A stretch of DNA of 64,000 nucleotides from Citrus sinensis (taxonomy: Eukaryota > Streptophyta > Magnoliopsida > Sapindales > Rutaceae): contig NC_068556.1 of assembly GCF_022201045.2 (NCBI RefSeq), forward strand, positions 248,001 through 312,000, given 5' to 3'. The notes below the pieces were generated by a model that was not told where the DNA came from, did no database searches, and saw only the letters and a list, made by a program, of their open reading frames with translations. How positions within the stretch are numbered: position 1 is the first letter of the stretch; each line of letters opens with the position of its first letter. Shown piece after piece: positions 37,601 through 49,394 of the stretch. Position numbers and translations under genes: made by a program.

Positions 37601-40600
37601 CTACTGTGATCGAATGGAATGTCATCTAAATGATACATTGTAGTTCCCCAAATCAATTTTAACTGAGGGTGGTTTGTGGATTTGTCATTAGATTGAGATG
37701 ATAACACAACTTGCTGCAGATTTTTTCTGACCAATCTTTCCACATTCAGCTCCTCACTGCAAGTCTCCTTTTGGGCATATACCTAAATTGAGTCAATGGT
37801 TTAGTCAATAACTAGCTTGAAAGATCATAATAATTAAAACTTCAATTGATAAGACACATTGTAGGAGAAATTACTCAACTGCATGAGCTCCAAACGATTT
37901 TGCAAGAGAAGGGATAATTTCCTCCGGCTTCCCATGTCGAATGAGCAGGTTTAGGCCTCGATTCATCAAATTCTTTCTTAGGTCAGCCAAACATTCTATG
38001 AGAAACTGTGCCCTGAGTGCTGGAAAAATTGAAGGTATTACATTATTACAGAGGAATAGAGCAACCAATTGAATTATGACATCTTAGCCTCTCTTTAGTA
38101 CAGTAGTGATGTGGCTTTTAAACAAACTAATTTGAAATGGAAGCTCTAGTTGTGAAAAACAAGTTAATTGGTGTTTGCAGAGCAGCGCTAACTGTCAGAT
38201 TTGTTACTGGTTTTTGGAGGCTATTTTTTCGTTAATGAAGGTAGAACAAATCAGCCATTGCCAAGGTACTATCTTCTAGCAGCTGCCAACTATTTGGTAA
38301 ACACTTACAGTAGCAAATTGGAAGTTAAGATAATTTTATTCCACAATTATATTATAAACATAATAATATTTACTACTACGTCAAAATTATTATTTTAAAA
38401 GTTATTCACCAAATATTAGCAACTATTATTTAACAATAAAACGATTTTGGGTTTTAAGTTACAACGTCACAATACAAATTCCAAATAGAGCCCTAATATC
38501 ATCTTAAATGAGCTATCAAACAAAATAAGGTAAATTCTCAGGTGCCACTCTCTGCATTCTAACAAAATTTTGACCAACAACTGACACAGTGCGATACTAG
38601 ATGTAGTTTTAGCGTACCTATCGAATACAGGAGAAAAGAACAATATATAGTATAGCTTCTGCACTGCATCAAGAGGCATCAAAGCTGTTCTCTATACCAG
38701 ACAAAGCTTTTCTGACCATCAACCACTCTCTATACACAAAAACTTCCTTCATCATCCATTAACTACCTATTTCTATTCAGTGTTAAAAAAAAAAAAAACA
38801 AATAAAAGAACATTGATTTGATGATAAAATCACGGTGAAATATCAATTCTCAATTTCTCCATTAAATGATACGCTAGATAGATTGAGAGGATCGAAGCTA
38901 TTCTCAAAGATAGATTTAAAGAAGGGGTATCATCAAATTCGTATCCACCCTGGTGATGAACGGAAGATAGTTTTATATGATTTGGTTAGTCATGCCTTTT
39001 GGACTGCCCAGTGCACCAAATACCTTCATAAGGTTGATGATGAAAGATAAATTAGTCACGCCTTTTAAGACTCGAAGGTTTACTTTAATGATATTTTGAT
39101 TTATAGTTGCAACAAAGAAAAACACTCACAACATTTGCGAGAAGTCTTCATAGTCTTGTGGGAGAATAACTTATATGTCAAATTTTGAAAAAGTGCAGCT
39201 TTTTGACTGATAGTCTAATATTTTTAGGCTATGTTGTGAGTGTTGAAGGCATTGAAAAATACGAAGAGAAAGTGAAGCCTATACCAGAGTAGCCAACACT
39301 TACAAATATCGGAGAAGTAAGAAGTTTTCATGGGCTTGCTACATTTTATAGGTGTTTGTCAAAGACTTTCAGTACCATTCCTGATCCTCTCATTGATTAT
39401 CTAAAGCAAAGGTAGCTAATTTGGACAAATAAGTCAGAGCAGAGCTTTGTAACATTGAAAGAAATGTTACTACACCAGTCCTTGCACTCCCCGATTGTAG
39501 TAAGTTACTTGATGTTGACTGTGATGCTTCTGAGATTGGAATTTGAGCTATCTTATCTCAAGAAGGACAACCTTTGACATTCTTTAGCGAAAAGCTTAGT
39601 GAAGCCAGACAAAAGTTATTTACTTATGAGCAAGAGTTATATGCTATTTTTCGTACTTTACAACAATAGGAGCCCTACTTAATTCAGAAGGAATTCGTTT
39701 TAAATAGCATCATGAAGCTCTCAAATTCCTCAATAATTCTTTAAAGCCAAATTGAACGCATGCTAGATGGATTGCCTACATTCAAAGATTTATCTTTACT
39801 CTCAAGCATAAGTCAACACAATTGAACAAAATAGTTGACGCTTTGAGTCTCAAAGCAGTTTTCCTTACCTTGATGAGGAGTGAAATTATTGGCTTTGAAT
39901 ACCTAAAGGATCTCTATACGAACGATGAAGTCTTCAAAGAGGTATGGAAGAACAGCATTTTGGGAGCTTCAAGCAAATATAAGATATACGATGGATTCCT
40001 ATTCTTTGGAGATCATTTATGTATTCCCTAAGGGTCTTCAATGGAGCACATAATTCATAAACTACATAGCATAGGATTAGGAGAACATATGGACCAAGAT
40101 AAAAGCATTACATTAGAAGAGGCATGATATTACGAGCCACACTTTAAAAGAGATGTTCAGAAGGGCCAAACGGCTAAAGGTCATATGTAGAATATGAGTT
40201 TGCATGCCCCTCCCTCATCTTCAGGCTCTTTGGGAAGATTTGTCTATGAATTTCATATTAGGACTTTTTTGAACTCAACGAACAATGAATTCCATGTTCA
40301 TGATTGTTGATTGATTTTCTAAAATTGTGCACTTTATTGCATGCAGGAGATTTCTGATGCACGGAACATTGCCCAATCGTCTTTTCAAGAGATTGTTCGC
40401 TTTCATGGATTACATAAGACAATAGTCTCTGATCGAGATAGTAAATTTCTAAGCTACTTTTAAAAAATCTTATGAAGGAGACTAGATACATACTTGCAGT
40501 ATAATAGTACTTGTTATCGGCAAACAAATTTGCAAAACTGAAGTTGTAAATCACACCTAAGGCAATATTATGCGAGGCTTGATTTATGAAAATCCCCACC

Positions 40601-41987
40601 AATGGGGTTATGTTATACCTCAACTAGAGTTTGCTTATAATAATGTGCCTAATTGATCCAGTGGAAGTCACCTTTTGAGACTGTCTGCATCCGACCACCC
40701 TTACCTACATTAGATTTGTATCCTTTGCCTAAACTACGTAGAATGAACATCATTGTTGATTATACAGTAGACAAAATAATCATTTTTCATAAAAAAGTAA
40801 AGAAGAAGAAAGAAAAATCTGCTGCTAAGTGTAAAATAGACACAGGCAAGCATAGGCGCTTCAAGTTCTTTACTATAGGAGATTAAATGATGGTTCAATA
40901 ACAGAAGGAGAGAATTCCTATTAGAGAATACAACAAGCTCAAGTAGAAGAAGATTGGACCATTTCGCAGCCTATGTTGCAGACATATTAGACAACTATAA
41001 TATTTCCAAGACTTTTAATGTCCAAGACTTGTTCAAGTATCATGGATCTGCTTCATTGCCATATATTTGATTCAACTCGAGGACAAGCTCATCTAAGGGG
41101 GTGAGACTAATGTAGGACAAGCAGAGTTATTGTAAGAGTGTAAGTTTAACTTTCTTTTTCTTGATTAACTAGGATTTGCTTCGTAAATCATATTCTTTTT
41201 TTTATAAGGAATCATAAATTTGTTAGGATTAGTATCAATTATAACTAGTATAAACAAATTTGTTATACTTATTTCTTTCCAACAATTTGATTAATAATAT
41301 TCAGCTTATTTTCTTAATTGAGATCTTTTTTGCTTTCATGAGAGTCCTCTTTCTTGAACTTCAAGAAGGTACACAAGAACAATATCTAATATCGCTTCTG
41401 CAATATGTCAACAACTCATATTCTCAAGTGCGGAAATGCGCATGGTTTTATATCGCTTCTAAGGGAATCTCTTAGCAATTATAATCAGAAAAAAAAAGGA
41501 TTTTAATGAAAACCATGACAAATGCATAATGATTAATGAAATCAATATACAGCTCAATAATATCAAAGCTTATAATCAATAATGTGATACCTCCAGTTTT
41601 AGGGAAACCAAAATGGTAAGTTGTCTGAGAATGGCGAGGATCAACACAGTAAACAGGCAAGACCATTTCAGAAGAATCCCAGGCCTTGAGCAAAGCTTCA
41701 TTATCCAAAACTCTCAAATCATTTCTAAACCAAACAATGGCAACTCCTTTACCGTTCCTCTTCAATGCCTTGGATGTGTATCTTCCAAATGTTTCTTCTA
41801 CAATGTGGTTTATTTCCCTAGAGTCTGCTCCAGGAATAACCTGACAGTGAGGGATTACTTTCTGTTGAATGTTTTGATTTGGGTTCCTATTTTTTGAAGC
41901 AATAATGTTCATTGTTCTGAACCGAAAACGGGGCTCGATTTGTGCTGAGATTGAAGCGAGCGAGTTACGCAGGACGGCCATGGGCAT
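34657..41987 (-). CDS. CRY3: Cryptochrome-DASH / organellar photolyase-like flavoprotein
   Basis: Thirteen exons (minus strand): 41987-41591, 38019-37880, 37782-37570, 37489-37364, 37272-37198, 36996-36880, 36774-36728, 36490-36414, 36225-36150, 35975-35906, 35750-35627, 35489-35440 and 34878-34657, giving 577 residues; Arabidopsis CRY3 has about 569. Residues 1-70 look like a plastid/mitochondrial transit peptide. The photolyase alpha/beta domain starts at about 81 ([20 protein letters not shown]). The FAD-binding region is clear in [54 protein letters not shown] and [11 protein letters not shown], followed by the DASH tail [16 protein letters not shown]. The family binds FAD and a folate antenna and repairs cyclobutane dimers in single-stranded DNA. 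Introns 3, 4 and 5 have GC donors. Intron 1 is 3.57 kb and carries a retroelement; intron 12 carries a [14 protein letters not shown] replaces the WLAFGCISPR I recall from Arabidopsis. Confidence 0.96.
35005..35258. mobile_element. MITE, copy 2, inside CRY3 intron 12
   Basis: Closely similar in order and sequence to 16875-17122: 'GAGCTACAGCTG' start, the AT-rich interior 'AAAATTATTAAAAATATAAT', and the end 'CAATCTCAAACGCACTC'. It fills nearly half of the 561-bp intron 12 (34879-35439) and leaves the splice sites intact. Confidence 0.65.
38105..38495. mobile_element. Possible MITE near the 3' end of CRY3 intron 1
   Basis: The right end reads 'CAAATTCCAAATAGAGCCC', the usual 'GGGCTCTATTTGG' terminus of small hAT-like elements in inverse orientation. 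The left end has a weaker 'TTTGAAATGGAAGCTC' counterpart. The interior is AT-rich and non-coding. Boundaries are approximate. Confidence 0.35.
38800..41460 (+). mobile_element. Degenerate Ty3/gypsy LTR retrotransposon in CRY3 intron 1 (antisense to CRY3)
   Basis: Plus-strand translation across frames and stops shows ordered pol pieces: reverse transcriptase around 38840-38970 ([20 protein letters not shown]), the later RT/connection region around 39230-39410 ([13 protein letters not shown]), RNase H around 39510-39670 (DASEIG, SQEGQP.. [20 protein letters not shown]), integrase remnants around 40290-40460, and the polyprotein end around 40800-41090 ([19 protein letters not shown]). A non-coding stretch from about 41100 to 41460 may be a 3' LTR. 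The 5' LTR, gag and protease are missing. Many stops and shifts show that it cannot encode a working polyprotein. It is an old insertion removed with the intron. Confidence 0.85.
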
Positions 41988-42039
41988 CGTATGTCTTGGA
42001 TTTTGTACAAGACAATTTTTTAAGCAGTTGGGAAGTTGA

Positions 42040-42074
42040 CACGTGGATTCGACAGTTTGTTTATGACGTGGTGG
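42040..42074 (-). promoter_or_regulatory. G-box and ACGT element upstream of CRY3
   Basis: A perfect CACGTG lies at 42040-42045, 53 bp upstream of the CRY3 start codon, within GACACGTGGA. A second ACGT element, TGACGTGG, lies at about 42064. G-boxes are binding sites for bZIP/bHLH factors such as HY5 and PIFs in light-regulated promoters. The link to light control of CRY3 is inference. Confidence 0.5.
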
Positions 42075-42859
42075 ATTCCTAGCCTATAAGCTGGTTCAAC
42101 GGGAATCCGTTCTAATTTAGACCACGTACATCATGAAGCTCAACAGCCGCATTAAAAAATATATGTACGTAGCGTGATAAATTTCAGGTATTGTGTGCTT
42201 TAACAATCAACCAACTTAAACGGTGAATAACAATTCGTCCTTTTGTTAAAATTTTATCTATTAATGTCAAAAAATACAATCACAACATGCCGTGGGAGAT
42301 TTTGTTTGTCTTGTCGATACTCGATGGTACACATAAACGGATGATTTCCCCTCATCGTGGCTTTCTTGTGACCTGAAGATTCCAAGTTCTCAACTCTAAT
42401 GTGATCATAAACGAGTCACACAGAGACGAACATATAAAACAAACTATTCAAATTTCGTTCAAAATGGTCTCTGACTCTCAGTACATTGGATCAAGAATTA
42501 TACAGTACACTGAAGCAGTACTGCAACAAGCAATAATTACTGGACACTGAACATACCGTATCATTTCAATCTCTCCATTGAAACAAATTGAGTCTGTTGA
42601 CAAATGCTTGTTTGGGAGCAAGTCCATTTGGTAGTTTACTTCATCAAATCAAAATTCAGAGTGCTTCTTCAACTAACCATCACGAACAAGAAACGCTCAT
42701 CCATTGGACTATTCAAGCAGACAGCCAAATTGGCATCCTGAAAAGATCATATTAGCTACAAGAAAGCTAATGCCATACTCCAAAAGAATAAATAAAGTAG
42801 TCATGGATTGCCGGGGAAGTCAAGAGGAAAAAATGTAAGAACTCATGTTGTGAGGATAC

Positions 42860-44518
42860 CTAATGATGGTAATTTTGACCCTTCAGAATTGTCCACGACC
42901 TGAAATTTAAGCAGCAAAGTATCCATTATAATATGTTCCAACAGTAAATAAGCATTGTAGTGTAGTCAAATACCACAACCCCAAAGAAGAAGCTTCTGTG
43001 AGGCATTCTAACACACACAGCAGCAAATACTTAGTCACCATACCCAGCTGAATAGAGCAAAGGAATTAACTCATTGATCCTCAAGATTCCACTCACTCCA
43101 ATCTAACCGAGTTTCACTAGGGAGTAGATATTAGAATTGAAAAATCAATAGGAGGAAGCCTCTGAAAATTTGGCACGTACCAATACTAATTCGCACTCTC
43201 AAGCAACAATATTGTGCATACAAGCTTGACAATCTTAGGGTTTTTACGGTTGCAATAGACAATAAGAGACTGGAATTTGGAATTCAAAACATATTGAATC
43301 CAGCATGGTGATTGCAGATTACATTCTCTCACCTATAAAGTTGTTCCACAAGTACAAGTAATGCAATTTGATGATTTAAGACCATTGAAGACAGCTTGAT
43401 TGATATGTTAGCGCGTTCTCTCATTTTTGGTCCATGGCCATAAGGTCCACCGATGCAAAATGATATCCTTGAAGCTCCCTTGACAAAGAAGAACAGCTAT
43501 GATCCAATTTACCTCATGTTCAAATAACAAAGTAAGCCAACATGTTGGGAGACAGATGGTTAATGCTGAAGAATGAAGAGCATGATCAGTAAGCCAACAG
43601 ATACCAAATGTAAGCCAATAGATAGATAGATAGATAATTAATGCTGAAGAATGAAGAGCATGCTATCAGTAAGCAATTCTCACTGTACTCCCTGCATCCC
43701 CCATCAACTCAGCCATCTGCTCAGACCCAATGTCCAATCCATTCTCATCCAACATGACAACCTAAGATTACATTTGGTAACCAACATAAATAAAATCGAC
43801 TCCCATAACGCTAAATTGACATTGTAATGTAGCAGTGAGAAAGGAGTTTGAGGCTATACCCATACCCAATCATCAGAGCTGATAATGTTCATCACCGCCA
43901 TGTCTTCATCCTTAATCTGAGCCTTCACATCACTACAAAGGATTGAACAAAACACGTAATAAGCTCATGGTATATGCAAGAAAAAGAAAATTCTAATGCA
44001 AAGAAGAGTAGAGAAAGGAACATAAACTAATACCCAGTATTTTTGGGATTGGATCGGAGTTGAAGATCCTCAACTTTGCAGTAATATTTAAGCTTTCCAA
44101 TGTACTCATCCACAACTAATTGTACACCCAGAGACCTCTTTTTGCCAACTGTTATGACACGAATGGGCAATGCTCTCTGCTCAAATTTCAAAATCAAAAC
44201 AACATTCAATTTAAATTTAGTGGGACTTAGTCTGAGTCAGAGAGAATGAAATGAATAAACACGACAAGATCTGTTGTTTTACCACCGATTGGCCCGCGTA
44301 TTTACAACGTTTGCCTGAAAAATTTCTACAGCGTTTTACAATTCAAAATGAAGAAAAGAAGAGAAGATTACGAGTTGAGTGAAATATGACTTGTGAATAT
44401 GATTGTTAAATAATAATACTTTGCAATTGTAAGAGATGAAAGAACCTGCTCCTGGAGACGGAATTGAATTCTTCGCATAAGCACCAGCACTTGCATGGAG
44501 ATAGAGTGATATTGTCAT
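42860..44518 (-). CDS. RlmH-type rRNA (pseudouridine-N3) methyltransferase, organellar
   Basis: Seven exons (minus strand): 44518-44446, 44314-44283, 44176-44034, 43932-43866, 43761-43684, 43478-43333 and 42899-42860. Joined length is 579 bp, 192 residues, with all phases consistent. Residues 1-36 form a Ser/Ala-rich transit peptide, then ALPIRVITVGKKRSLGVQLV starts the SPOUT-fold domain. The knot region shows VVMLDENGLDIGSEQMAEL, FCIGGPYGHGPKMRERA, and LNHQIALLVLVEQLYRSW ending with NYHH, matching the bacterial RlmH signature (IGGP..G, VEQLYRAW, NHPYH). Bacterial RlmH methylates pseudouridine 1915 of 23S rRNA on the assembled 70S ribosome, so this copy probably acts on plastid or mitochondrial ribosomes. 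AT5G10620 is the homologue from memory. The exon 2 donor could also be three bases earlier (TCG|GTGGTA). Confidence 0.93.
43561..43675. repeat. Interrupted duplication plus GATA microsatellite in an RlmH-gene intron
   Basis: The segment 'TAATGCTGAAGAATGAAGAG' with its continuation 'CATG..ATCAGTAAGC' occurs at 43561 and again at 43639, separated by (GATA)n at about 43620-43635. It lies in the intron between exons 5 and 6. Confidence 0.9.
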
Positions 44519-45275
44519 GATCTTTTAGTAGTTAACGGAGTGGAGTGGAAATAGATTGGCTTCAAGTTCAACGGAAACACAGGCGGATGATTGTTTAACT
44601 CCAGCTGAGAGACGGTACCTGGGTTGGTAGAAGTGCTTTAGGAGTAATTGAACGCCATAAGACTTGGTAAAAGTGCTTCCAAATGACAATCCGATTCACG
44701 AGTGCAGTCACTATCTTGCTAATTTGACCGACCATTACGACCTTCCTAAAGTTGGGCCAGAGCTAAGTTTTGCTTCCCTGCTCTGGACCTCGACGCCCTT
44801 TTTTTCCTCCCTCTCTCTCTCTCTCTCTTTTCTTTTAATCAATCACTGGAACTGTTATATAACATTTCTGTCAGTAATCCAATTGTCAGGCCTTTCAATA
44901 CTCTTGTTATTTTGTATACTTAAACTTCTTATTTCAATTGTGTTTTCAAGAAAAATTCCTGCATCCACTTCCGTGATTTGTTAGAGAATCAGCTATTGTG
45001 GAATGAAATTACTAACTGTCAAAGTTAATGTGTAAGCACAAACACAACAGTACTTGATTAATGGCTTTTCTGCTGCTCGACGAGAATAAGCATTAATTCA
45101 GGATTGCATGTTTCTATCATACAACAGTTGAGTTGTGATTACAGTGTACGATAGATACGGTATGGCGCTGAGGCATCAGTTTCTGCCTAAATTTGCTATT
45201 CACGGGCATAGCTTGGCATTACAAAGAAGCATTCAGGATTTACAGAACACAAGCACAAACTTTAACTCTGTCCAG

Positions 45276-47010
45276 CTATGCTGCTTGTGTGCGTCTCTGG
45301 AAAACAAATAGTGAACCTCTCGATCCTAACCCAAGCCTGATCTTTTCATCTATGTATGTAATCTGCAACTTAACCTCACTCTGACCGCCATATCGGAACT
45401 CCAATCCTCCAACTTTCAGTTCAGGTGGTTCAAATACAACTTGAATCCATTTCTCATCCAGAGCATTAAGCTTTCCTGCACATGTACGCACCACACAATG
45501 ACAAATTCGTTTTATAATTCACTAGACCAGCTTATCTCTCTACAATATGGAAGCAAAAGAAAATGGAAAGAGACCTACCTTTCAAAGAGACCTCTCCGTC
45601 AAGAAAACCCAGAGCGGTGAAGGAAACCTTGTTTCTAACAGTGTCAGGAGCTTCAACAGCCTGAATCATTTCCTTTGTTTTGAAGAAAAGACGGCCAAAT
45701 GCACTTCTGTAGCCACCCCCAGGTGAAGTTGGCACTGAACAGTACACGACATCCCATTCTGAAATACATTAAAAGTTAGGTAACCAAAAATATTTTCAAT
45801 CCTAGTGAGACCAGCGATGCATTTTGACACTTACGCTAGAATGAGAATAGAGGATGCCAGGATTATATGGGTGATTGCACCCTTTCCGTTACAAACTATT
45901 GCAACTTACTGACGGCAATTAAGAAGGTAACAAAGACCTCCCGTGCTGCCAAATAAGGTTTCCTCATCCCATGAAGCAAGGTCATCAGGAACTAAATCTA
46001 GGATAAGAAGAATGTATTCTCATCCCATATTTTGGCACAAATTTTCTAATTTAATGCCTCTAACATTGGAAAGCATATGCCAACTCTGAATTTCACATTG
46101 ATTCTATGAAGCACAAATGAATAATACCCATTTCTATAGCTCGGATAAAGAAAATTGGAAAATAGAGATCAAGTAAACTAATTTACTTTGCATTGAGCTC
46201 TAAAATTGAGTAGAATATTACAGAACTTAGAATCTTTTGAAATATTCTAATACCACTACAAATACTAAGATAAGCAATCCAAAAGAACCCACATTACAAG
46301 TATATAATCCACATACAGGTTTACACATATTCGAGCTCCCTTATGGATATCATAAAATGAACATTACCTTCACGAGTAATGTGAGGCCACACAGATGATA
46401 ATAGTTTGTATTTCAATTGATATCACATGCAGTATCAACAGTGAATTTCACATTGTGTTATTACAAAATGAACACAGTAATGATGGATGACAAGTCAATT
46501 AATAATAGGTAACACTGACAAGTACAAAGAGGTGTAGGAGTGTAATCTTATAGTACCTCCAAAGATTAAAGGGCATTTTACTGGTGCTTCAACACAATAT
46601 TTTTGCAACTCTTGAGCAACTTCAGCGACCTCTTTGTGTTCTTCTTTGGCTAGTGAAACTCCTCCATCCGATTGGTTCACCTGATTACAAGGATAACATA
46701 ACATTAAAAAATTAAAAATTAAAAATTAAAAATTAAACCGTGCTAAAACACAATCCATGTAATACAGCTAGCTGAAAGTAAATAAAACCTTGGAGAGGAT
46801 AGAAGCAACCAAATCGTCGGGACCGGTTCGCAGATCTGGGCTGGAGATGGAAACAGCCCTGACGATTTTCAGTGCGGTGCGAGGACTTCTTTTGCAAGGA
46901 AGTGAAGCTGAAAAACTTGCGTTTATGGGTTTTGAATAATAACTTGTGCAGAATGTGTGGGGTTTAGAAACAGGGGATGAGAGTGTAAGAGAAAAAGCAG
47001 CAGCGGCCAT
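45276..47010 (-). CDS. FBN6: Plastid fibrillin / plastid-lipid-associated protein, FBN6 type
   Basis: Four exons (minus strand): 47010-46789, 46680-46557, 45758-45579 and 45475-45276, 726 bp joined, 241 residues. Residues 1 to about 55 are Ser/Thr/Lys-rich with no acidic residues, a plastid transit peptide. The PAP/fibrillin domain follows: EEHKEVAEVAQELQKYCVE, IFGEWDVVYCSVPTSPGGGYR, GRLFFKTKEMIQ, FTALGFLDGEVSLKGKLNAL, IQVVFEPPELKVG and DEKIRLGLGSRGSLFVF. The wording of these motifs is that of FBN6 (AT5G19940 from memory, about 239 residues) rather than of the plastoglobule-core fibrillins. Fibrillins bind lipids at thylakoids, plastoglobules or envelope; the exact FBN6 ligand is not evident from sequence. 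Two CCACGT elements lie upstream (47084 and about 47143). Confidence 0.94.
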
Positions 47011-48024
47011 GGAGAGGTGATGAAGGCGTCGAGTTTAAAGCAAGATTTGCCATGAAGAAGGAAATGTTATGTACTGGGTGATGCCACGTCGGATGAAATC
47101 AGAGGAGGTACCCCTTGCTATCTTCCTACTGGTTTATTTTACGCCACGTAGGCGGATTTTTGTTTTGCATTATCATGTTTGACTGATTGTCAAAAAGTAC
47201 TCCTCCCTTCACTTAATTCGGAGTCCAAACACAAAACTCGAATAAATTTTTTTTTTTGTAATGTTTAATTTAATTATTTTAGCGACTAATTCTTATTTCT
47301 TATTTTTTAACATTATAACTTAATTAGTTAGATCTCTTGTAACAGAACAAGGGGTTTAAACTTCACCAATTCTTTTTTTTTTTCCTTTTTTTTTAAAGTA
47401 CATTTGAAAAAGTCAAATTGATGGCTAGTCAAATAAAATTATTTTTATAAGAACTTAAAAATCACCCACTTTAAAGAGAGATTTTATTTAAAATAATTGT
47501 AAGTAATGCACAGGTGATTTACAAATTGGTATATAATTTTACAAGTGATATCTAATAATAGATCTCTAAATTGATGTATAAGGAACTTAATCTGTATTCG
47601 ACCTAATAGTTGCATATTAGTTTTTTTTCCTTTCGAAACGTGCTGATTATTTACAAGTAAAAACTATGGTGATAAATAAAAATGCCGCGCAAGTGAAGTA
47701 ATGAAAGTAAACAAACGTATTAATCTAATATAATTTACACACATTTTTCCTCCATTCTATCTCCAGCTTTCATCATTAGTATTCCTTAGCGGTAGATTTT
47801 CATCATTTATTTTCTCGTGTACATGTGAAAGAAGAATATATATATATATATATAAAGCATAGTTATTCAGTTCATTCTAGTAATATGTATGCGTATGAAT
47901 ATGTAGGTAATAATTGTCATGGGGTTTTGAATAAGCTAGAGAAAAAACCCCACCGACAAACACTTGAGCATTCATTCCAGGAGCAACATAGAGAAGAATT
48001 TGAGAGATGATTGTGCGTGCGTGC

Positions 48025-48056
<32 letters not shown>

Positions 48057-48560
48057 GGCAAATGCTATGTTACAATTAATGTAACATACACACTCAACAA
48101 CAACTACACAAATTGTATGGGTCCATTATTTGTGTGGTTGTTGTTTAGTGTGTATGTTACATTAATTGTAACATAGGGGCTCCCTATATATATATATATA
48201 TATATAGTCCTAAACTCCTAACAACTGCAAAAACGCAGAAACAATCCGAGGGCATTTATGCACTTTCAGTCGATTCCTTTGATGGTGAAGCAAATTTGGG
48301 GGAGAGAAATTCAAAGAGAACCAAGGGTAATTATGTAATATCGGCCTGAGAGAGGACAATGATAAATTGATAAATGATAATTGATCTGAGGAGTACGACG
48401 GGACGAAAATGAAACTGTGTAATAATTAATACACGTATATTATCGCGTATAATTATAATTATACAGATAAAAAAAAAGTACTTAATTTATCGATACCCGC
48501 CCGGTAATAAATTACGTATTCCCAGAACTACATTGTTAGTGTATGTCTCTCACTCACTCA
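47011..48560. other. Divergent promoter interval between FBN6 and the GT14 gene
   Basis: The FBN6 promoter has CCACGTC at 47084-47090 and CCACGTA near 47144-47150, ACGT-type elements found in light- and ABA-responsive promoters. The rest is AT-rich, with a (TA)n run at 47837-47855, a TG/TA microsatellite at 48013-48055 and the palindromic MITE at 48056-48184. A CT-rich leader at 48545-48580 marks the likely start of the GT14 transcript. Confidence 0.5.
48056..48184. mobile_element. Palindromic MITE inserted in a TA microsatellite (Micron-like)
   Basis: The arms 48066-48112 and 48129-48175 are almost perfect inverted repeats of 47 bp (left begins TATGTTACAATTAATGTAAC; right ends with its complement), with a 16-bp loop. 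Outside them the ends read GGCAAATGC and inverted GGGAGCCCC. (AT)n flanks both sides directly, which is the insertion habit described for rice Micron elements. Nothing is encoded. The RNA or single strand could form a long hairpin. Confidence 0.8.
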
Positions 48561-49394
48561 CTCTCTCTCCGAGATTGAGCATTTTCCGCTTTCCAGCGAG
48601 CACTATTGGCCGTTAATATTATCTTAGTTCTCTCTTCATCCTCTGATTATATTGTTATTGCATCCCTAATTTCTCACTCTCCTCGTTAATTAGATTTACA
48701 GAAACAGAGAAACTCCTCGCTTGCCGATTTCTTAATCGCGTACTTACCCGATCAGCTGCTTCCGATCACAGGTACTATAAATCTCTTGATCAAATCTCCG
48801 CCGTCAATTGATATTTTAGAAACTCTATTCCGGATTGCACACGGCTTTATAAGATTTGTGACTCGTGCTTTTAGCATTTCTGAGCTTTGCTTGTTTTTTA
48901 CTTGTATTTTATCTTTTTAATGTGACGTCAGCGGAAATTCCGCTTTAAATTCATTTTGTTAAAATAAAAAAAAATATATGTATATTAGCTTCGAATTATC
49001 TATATTATATAATGATTGTATATTTGTTAATCGATTGGTATTGAAATGCTATTTGATTGGAGTATTAGTTCAGATTGACCGTAGAGTTTTGATTTTTGAA
49101 ACCCGGAGAACTAGTGTCATCTATTTGGGTTAGAGTCTACAGATGTATTGAGTTCATATTTCTGTAGACTTATGACTAATGATAGCAACAGTCCAAATGA
49201 ATGGTGTTAATTTGGATGCATGATGTAAATTTGTGAAGCTTGTGTATTTATAACTCTGTACTCTGGTAATCAATTTTTTTTTTTTGCCCCCACATCTTTA
49301 ATGTTTCAGACTCCCAGTGTGTTGGTAGTGCTGCTTTTACTATCTCAAAGTTGAGTGGAATGTTGGTAATACTGCAACCATGGCTTGAGCAATA
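48560..49394 (+). other. 5' UTR of the GT14 gene with a leader intron
   Basis: A non-coding leader exon ends at 48771 with GATCACAG|GTACTA. The intron runs to TTAATGTTTCAG at 49309, and the second leader part runs from 49310 to the ATG at 49395. CT-rich sequence (CTCACTCACTCACTCTCTCTCC) around 48550 is typical of a plant leader. The transcription start is approximate. Confidence 0.55.

Noticed and set aside
38835..40886. Short open frames in CRY3 intron 1 as separate genes
   Set aside because: They are fragments of one degenerate Ty3/gypsy polyprotein broken by stops and shifts.
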